DNA of 32,610 nt from Rhodospirillales bacterium (lineage in GTDB: Bacteria > Pseudomonadota > Alphaproteobacteria > Reyranellales > Reyranellaceae): the NCBI GenBank assembly GCA_947469635.1, contig CANIRG010000016.1, forward strand, positions 1 through 32,610. The letters run 5' to 3'. Position 1 is the stretch's first letter, and every line of letters begins with the position of its first letter. This document shows positions 28,164 to 32,610 of this stretch, in pieces. The position numbers and the translations under genes were made by a program. Below the pieces are notes generated by a model. That model did not search any database and was not told the DNA's origin. It worked only from the letters and a program-made list of their open reading frames with translations.

Positions 28164-28167
28164 GTGC

Positions 28168-28944
28168 TTAGCGGCCTCCCGCCACGGCAAGCGTCGTGCC
28201 CGTGATGTAGTCGGCCTCGTCGGAGGCGAGGTAGAGAACGGCGCTCGCGATGTCGGCGACCGTGCCGATCCGGCGCAGCGGCGTCGCGCGGATGGGTCCG
28301 TGCTCCAGATGCTCGATCTTGCGGAAGCCGGGCGCGGTGCGCTCGGTCTCGATCGGACCCGGCGCCACCGCGTTGACGTTCACGCCATACTCGGCGAGCT
28401 CCAGCGCCACGCCGCGCGTGAAGCCGTGGATCGCGGCCTTGGCCGCGGAGTAGGCCGAGTTGCCGATATAGTAGGCCGTCCACGGCGTGCCCTCGCGGGC
28501 GCCGGAGGAGAGGTTGACGATCCGGCCCGAGCGGCGCTCGCGCATATGCGCCGCCGCCTCGCGCGTGCAGAGGAAGGCGGAACGCAGGTTGAGGCGGATG
28601 ACGTGATCCCAGTCCTCGAGCTTCGCCTCCCAGATATGGCCGGACGTGCCGCCGCCCACGTCGTTGACCAGGATGTCGAGGCGGCCGTACTCGGCGAGGG
28701 CCGAGGCGAACAGTGCCTTCACCGGTGCTTCCTCGGTCACGTCGGCGGTGACCGACAGAACGGGCCGGCCGGCGACCTCGAGCCGGCGTTTCGTCTCGGC
28801 CAGGCCCTCGGCGTCGATATCGACGATGACCAGCGAGGCGCCCTCCTCGCCGAGGCGCAACGCGATCGCGCGCCCGATCCCCGCCGCCGCACCGGTCACG
28901 AGAGCGATCTTGCCGGCCACCCGGTTGCCTGGACTCTGTGTCAT
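28168..28944 (-). CDS. SDR family oxidoreductase
   Basis: KIALVTGAAAGIGRAIALRL, NDVGGG, SSGAREGTPWTAYYIGNSAYSAAKAAIHGFTRGVALELAEYGVNVNAVAPGPI. Confidence 0.9.
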   Translation of the reverse strand: MTQSPGNRVAGKIALVTGAAAGIGRAIALRLGEEGASLVIVDIDAEGLAETKRRLEVAGRPVLSVTADVTEEAPVKALFASALAEYGRLDILVNDVGGGTSGHIWEAKLEDWDHVIRLNLRSAFLCTREAAAHMRERRSGRIVNLSSGAREGTPWTAYYIGNSAYSAAKAAIHGFTRGVALELAEYGVNVNAVAPGPIETERTAPGFRKIEHLEHGPIRATPLRRIGTVADIASAVLYLASDEADYITGTTLAVAGGR

Positions 28945-29024
28945 CTGCGCCTCCGTCGTTCGCTCCTGGTCGATTGGCAGGTTAGGCCCGCGCGTCGTAT
29001 GGCAGCAATCGGCTTGGAAGGGCG

Positions 29025-29819
29025 ATGATGGAGCGCATGATGGAAGCGAGCACGGCGATCGTGACGGGCGGCGCGGGTGGGATCGGCAAGGCGGTGGTGC
29101 GTCGCCTGCTCGACACCGGCCTGTCGGTGTTCGTGGTCGATGCCGACCAGAGTTCTCTCGACAGCCTTCTGTCGGAGTTCGGCGCCGCGTCCGGCCGGCT
29201 CGACGGCTGCCGCGCCGACGTGATGGACGAGCGGCAGACGATCGCGGCCGTGGATCGCGCGGCCGCCCGCTTCGGCCACATCTACGCGCTGGTACATGTC
29301 GCGGGCGGTGCCGGGCCGAAACGGGCGCGCGACATCGAGGACTTCCAGTTGAGCGAATGGGCTCATGTCATCGATCTCAACCTGACCAGCGCCTTTCTTG
29401 CCGCACGAGCGGTGGTGCCGCTGATGCGCAAGCAGGGTCGCGGAAGGATCGTGCTCTTCTCCTCGATCATCGCCGATGGCGAGAAGGGACCGCTGACGAC
29501 GGTGACCGGCCGCTTGCCCTATGCGACCGCGAAGGCGGCGCTGCTCGGATTCACCTCGCAGCTCGCCAAGGATCTGGCTGAGGCCGGGATCACCGTGAAT
29601 GCGCTGATGCCGGGACTCATCCTCGGCGAGCAGGGCACGCGGATTCGCGACAAGTTCGACAATCTTCAGCCCGAGCAGCAGGCGGCGCTGCTGGGCGGCT
29701 ATCCCGGCGGCAAACCGGGTACCGGCGAGAGCGTGGCGGCCGCCGTCGAGTTCCTTCTCTCCGAACCGGCCAGCTTCGTGTCGGGTGTCGCGCTGCCGGT
29801 CGATGGCGCCTACCGCTAG
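29025..29819 (+). CDS. SDR family oxidoreductase
   Basis: TAIVTGGAGGIGKAVVRRLL, LPYATAKAALLGFTSQLAKDLAEAGITVNALMPG; exact start among several Met uncertain. Confidence 0.88.
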   Translation: MMERMMEASTAIVTGGAGGIGKAVVRRLLDTGLSVFVVDADQSSLDSLLSEFGAASGRLDGCRADVMDERQTIAAVDRAAARFGHIYALVHVAGGAGPKRARDIEDFQLSEWAHVIDLNLTSAFLAARAVVPLMRKQGRGRIVLFSSIIADGEKGPLTTVTGRLPYATAKAALLGFTSQLAKDLAEAGITVNALMPGLILGEQGTRIRDKFDNLQPEQQAALLGGYPGGKPGTGESVAAAVEFLLSEPASFVSGVALPVDGAYR

Positions 29820-29916
29820 TAGCGACCGGTGAGTTACGAAAAGTGACGCTTTAAATAAGCAGGAATCTAACATTGGGAGGCTGGAAGCCTTGGCGCGCGG
29901 CACAAACGGCAGGCCC

Positions 29917-30002
29917 CAGTAGAGACCGACAAGAAACGCGGACGAAACCATGCGTCAACCATAAGTGCATCGCCGGCAACGGGCCTATTTCGGTCTCTAC
30001 TG
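29917..30002. repeat. 13-bp inverted repeat with 60-nt spacer in intergenic region
   Basis: CAGTAGAGACCGA (29917-29929) and TCGGTCTCTACTG (29990-30002) are exact reverse complements. Confidence 0.85.
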
Positions 30003-30006
30003 CTGG

Positions 30007-30031
30007 GGGGCGCCACGGAGTGGCGCGCCCC
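30007..30031. terminator. GC-rich hairpin, possible terminator for the minus-strand SDR
   Basis: GGGGCGCCAC-GGA-GTGGCGCGCCCC (2-nt bulge) immediately past the SDR stop at 30038. Confidence 0.45.
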
Positions 30032-30037
30032 GGTGCA

Positions 30038-30814
30038 TCAAGGCTGCGGGTGCGCGCCGCCGTCGATCAGGATGCTCTGGCCGGAGATGTAGCCGGCGTG
30101 CGTGCTGCAGAGGTAGGCGCAGAGGCGGCCGACTTCCAGCGGATCGCCGAAGCGCTTCGCCGGCAGCTCCGCCTTGCGCGCGGCGAGCGCGGCTTCGGGG
30201 CTGATGCCCTCCTGCTTGGCGCGGAAGGTGAAGTTGCTGATCAGCCGGTCGGTGGCGAAGGGTCCTGGCAGGATGTTGTTGATCGTGACGTTGCGGCCGA
30301 CATGGTCGCGCACCAGCGTGCTCACCAGCCCATGCAGGCCGGCGCGCGCGGCGGCGCTCAAGCCCTGCACGTCGATGGGATGGCGCACCACGCTCGACGT
30401 GATGTTGACCACGCGGCCGAAGCCGCGCTCCGCCATGCCGTCCAGCACAGCCGCCAGCATCGCCGCCGGCGCGCGCAGGTTGCCGTCGAGAGCCTTCCCC
30501 CAGTCGTCCGCGCTGTAGCTCTTCAGCTTGCCCGGCGGCGGGCCGCCCGCGTTGTTCACCAGAATATCGGGCGCGGGGCAGGCGGCGAGGATTGCGTCTC
30601 GCACGGCGGCCTCGGCGATGTCGCCCGCCACCGTCCTGACCAGCACACCATGGGTCGCGGCGATCTCCGCCGCCGTTTGCTCCAGCGCCTCGATGGTGCG
30701 GGCGTTGAGGACCAGGTCGACACCCTCGGCGGCCAGGGCTTCGGCGCAGGCGCGGCCCAGCCCCTTGCTTGCCGCGCAGACGATGGCCGTGCGGCCTCGC
30801 AATCCAAGATCCAT
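30038..30814 (-). CDS. SDR family protein (3-oxoacyl-ACP reductase-like, atypical active site)
   Basis: RTAIVCAASKGLGRACAEALAAEGVDLVLNAR, LVNNAGGPPPGK, ISGQSILIDGGAHPQP. Confidence 0.87.
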   Translation of the reverse strand: MDLGLRGRTAIVCAASKGLGRACAEALAAEGVDLVLNARTIEALEQTAAEIAATHGVLVRTVAGDIAEAAVRDAILAACPAPDILVNNAGGPPPGKLKSYSADDWGKALDGNLRAPAAMLAAVLDGMAERGFGRVVNITSSVVRHPIDVQGLSAAARAGLHGLVSTLVRDHVGRNVTINNILPGPFATDRLISNFTFRAKQEGISPEAALAARKAELPAKRFGDPLEVGRLCAYLCSTHAGYISGQSILIDGGAHPQP

Positions 30815-30879
30815 AGCGTGCTTTCCTTTCGCGAGACGACTTTACAAGAGCCTAGCCAGTCTCTAGCGTAGTTCACATA

Positions 30880-30906
30880 GAAACTATCGTTTCACTAATG
30901 AAACGA
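30880..30906. promoter_or_regulatory. Candidate operator: overlapping inverted repeats in the divergent promoter region
   Basis: GAAAC-TATC-GTTTC (30880-30893) overlapping TCGTTTCA-CTAA-TGAAACGA (30887-30906). Confidence 0.5.
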
Positions 30907-31248
30907 ACGGATGGACACTACGTGACCTCGACCGCCGAAACGATGCTGCTGACGGTGTTCCTCCGGCACGACCAGTCGAACAATCTCGACGCGGTCCAGA
31001 CCAGGCTGAAGGACGCCGGCTGGTGGGACCGGTTTCCGCCGGAAGGCGTGGAGATCGTCTCCTGGACCGTGGCGATGGGGTTCGGCCAGATCGTGACCTT
31101 GCGCCTGCCGGCGGCCAAGCTCGCCGAGGTCAATGTCGAGCTGGAGCGCTCGGCCTGGGGCGTGTTCCGGACGGAATGCTATCCGGCCTACGATTTCGTC
31201 CCTGTCCGCGAGCGCATCAAGGAACGCGTGCGCAAGGGAGGCAAGTGA
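30898..31248 (+). CDS. Small hypothetical protein (start may be downstream, e.g. GTG 30922 or ATG 30943)
   Basis: ORF MKRTDGHYVTSTAETMLLTVFLRHDQSNNLDAVQTRLKDAGWWDRFPPEGVEIVSW...; stop overlaps the next start (TGATG). Confidence 0.65.
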   Translation: MKRTDGHYVTSTAETMLLTVFLRHDQSNNLDAVQTRLKDAGWWDRFPPEGVEIVSWTVAMGFGQIVTLRLPAAKLAEVNVELERSAWGVFRTECYPAYDFVPVRERIKERVRKGGK

Positions 31249-31466
31249 TGGACAAGCCTTATCTCAACCCGCACCAGTCCCGCGACCGCGAGCCCGACGA
31301 CTATCAGAACCTGCTGGGCGATGCGATCGAGCGCAGTTACGCGGCCGGCGTGCACGATCTGGCGGGGCTGGTGGGCCGGCTGAACGAGGCCCGCGTTCCG
31401 TCGCCCAACGGCCAGGCCTGGACGACCGAGCTGTTCGAGAAGGAAATGAAGCGTCTCGGCGCCTGA
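31248..31466 (+). CDS. Small protein resembling the recombinase helix-turn-helix region
   Basis: 72 aa MDKPYLNPHQSRDREPDDYQNLLGDAIERSYAAGVHDLAGLVGRLNEARVPSPNGQAWTTELFEKEMKRLGA; LNEARVPSPNGQAWT resembles the serine-recombinase 'LN..GI.TP.G..W' segment. Confidence 0.65.
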   Translation: MDKPYLNPHQSRDREPDDYQNLLGDAIERSYAAGVHDLAGLVGRLNEARVPSPNGQAWTTELFEKEMKRLGA

Positions 31467-31497
31467 CGGCGGCACGATCAACTCCGAGGATCGATCC

Positions 31498-32535
31498 ATG
31501 ACGGCGGTAACCAGCCAGGCCATCAACAAGCTTCTCGCCAAGGGCGTGCGGAACATCTGGTATCCGATCTGCCCCTCGCATTTCCTCGGCGCCAAGCCGA
31601 TCTCGCTCCGGCGACTCGGGCTCAAGGTCGTGCTGTGGCGCGACGAAGCGGGCGCCCCCATCATGCTGGAGGATCATTGCCCGCATCGCGGTGCGCCGCT
31701 CTCCATGGGCATCCCGATGGGCGACCGCATCGCCTGCGGCTATCACGGCGTGCAGGTGCGCGGGGACGGCACGGTTGTGTCGGTGCCGGGCAGCCCGGGA
31801 TCCAAGCTCGAAGGCAAGAAGTGCGTGAAGTCGTTCCCGACGCGGGAAATCGGTGGCGCGATCTTCGCCTATGCCGGCGACGAGCTTCATCCCGAGCCGA
31901 TCGAGCTCACGGTGCCGGAACAGCTCACCTCGCCCGAGTACAGCTCCTTCCTCTGCTACTGCGAATGGGGCGGCGACTATCGCTACGTCTACGACAACGT
32001 CATGGACCCGATGCACGGGACGTTCCTGCACCGGCAGTCGCATTCCATGTCGTTCGGCGACACCACCGCGACCTTCCAGGTGCGCGACACGGACTCGGGC
32101 TTCGTGTTCGAGAAGCAGGGCCAGCGCAACGTCAACTTCGACTGGACGGAGTTTTGCGATACCGGCGCGCACTGGCTGCGGCTGGAGATCCCCTATCCCG
32201 CGACCGGCGGGCCGGGCGGCAACTTCCATATCATCGGCATCTACACGCCAATCGACGAGAGGCGGGCCGCCGTCTTCCACTGGCGTTGCCGCAAGGTCGA
32301 GGGCTGGCAGCGCGATACCTGGCGCTTCCTCTACAAGAACCGGCTGGAGGCGCGGCACTGGGCGGTCCTGGAGCAGGACCGCGTCATGCTGGAGCAGTTC
32401 GAGCCCGATGCCTTCTTGCGCGAAAACCTCTACCAGCACGACATGGGCGTGGCGCGGCTGCGGCGCGTGTTCCGGACCAAGGCGGAGGCGCAGCTGAAGG
32501 CGCTCGAAGCCGCCGGCCATGCGATCGCGCAGTGA
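31498..32535 (+). CDS. Rieske 2Fe-2S aromatic ring-hydroxylating oxygenase, alpha subunit-like
   Basis: Rieske ligands CPHRGAPLSMG...CGYHGVQV; mononuclear iron motif DNVMDPMHGTFLHRQSH. Confidence 0.93.
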   Translation: MTAVTSQAINKLLAKGVRNIWYPICPSHFLGAKPISLRRLGLKVVLWRDEAGAPIMLEDHCPHRGAPLSMGIPMGDRIACGYHGVQVRGDGTVVSVPGSPGSKLEGKKCVKSFPTREIGGAIFAYAGDELHPEPIELTVPEQLTSPEYSSFLCYCEWGGDYRYVYDNVMDPMHGTFLHRQSHSMSFGDTTATFQVRDTDSGFVFEKQGQRNVNFDWTEFCDTGAHWLRLEIPYPATGGPGGNFHIIGIYTPIDERRAAVFHWRCRKVEGWQRDTWRFLYKNRLEARHWAVLEQDRVMLEQFEPDAFLRENLYQHDMGVARLRRVFRTKAEAQLKALEAAGHAIAQ

Positions 32536-32610
32536 GCGCCTTCCATAAAGTCTGCGTGGCGGCGACGGCCGAGCCGCCAAACGCAACGTGGTCGAATTGC
32601 CTCGTGGTCG

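Noticed and set aside
1-32610. CRISPR arrays, tRNA or rRNA genes
   Set aside because: No regularly spaced direct repeats and no recognisable tRNA or rRNA segments were seen by eye in the intergenic regions.

Overview
High-GC, alphaproteobacterial-looking window with dense coding on both strands. From left to right: (1) the 3' end of an IS30-family transposase abutting a perfect 23-bp inverted repeat; (2) an amidase/FAD-oxidoreductase pair (-); (3) htpG (+); (4) a phnC-phnD-phnE-phnE phosphonate-type ABC transporter operon (+), continuing into a LicC/PntC-like nucleotidyltransferase and a short MetE/UROD-like zinc methyltransferase; its phnC appears to carry a 1-nt frameshift in a G-run at the N-terminus; (5) a metallophosphoesterase (-); (6) a roughly 10.5 kb minus-strand run: MdoH-like glucosyltransferase, FkbM methyltransferase, TctC/TctB/TctA tripartite transporter, a DapA-family protein, then a ugp/mal-like ABC transporter; (7) a compact plus-strand cluster (MDR reductase, PTPS/QueD-like protein with degenerate active site, GT4 glycosyltransferase) converging on a RibD_C reductase, a candidate for an uncharacterised pterin/pyrimidine-derived glycosylated product; (8) a polytopic membrane protein; (9) a hydantoinase/carbamoylase-family amidohydrolase; (10) a DUF2786-like small protein and three SDRs; (11) two small ORFs leading into a Rieske oxygenase. 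Function calls rest on reading the translated motifs by eye; no database search was run.
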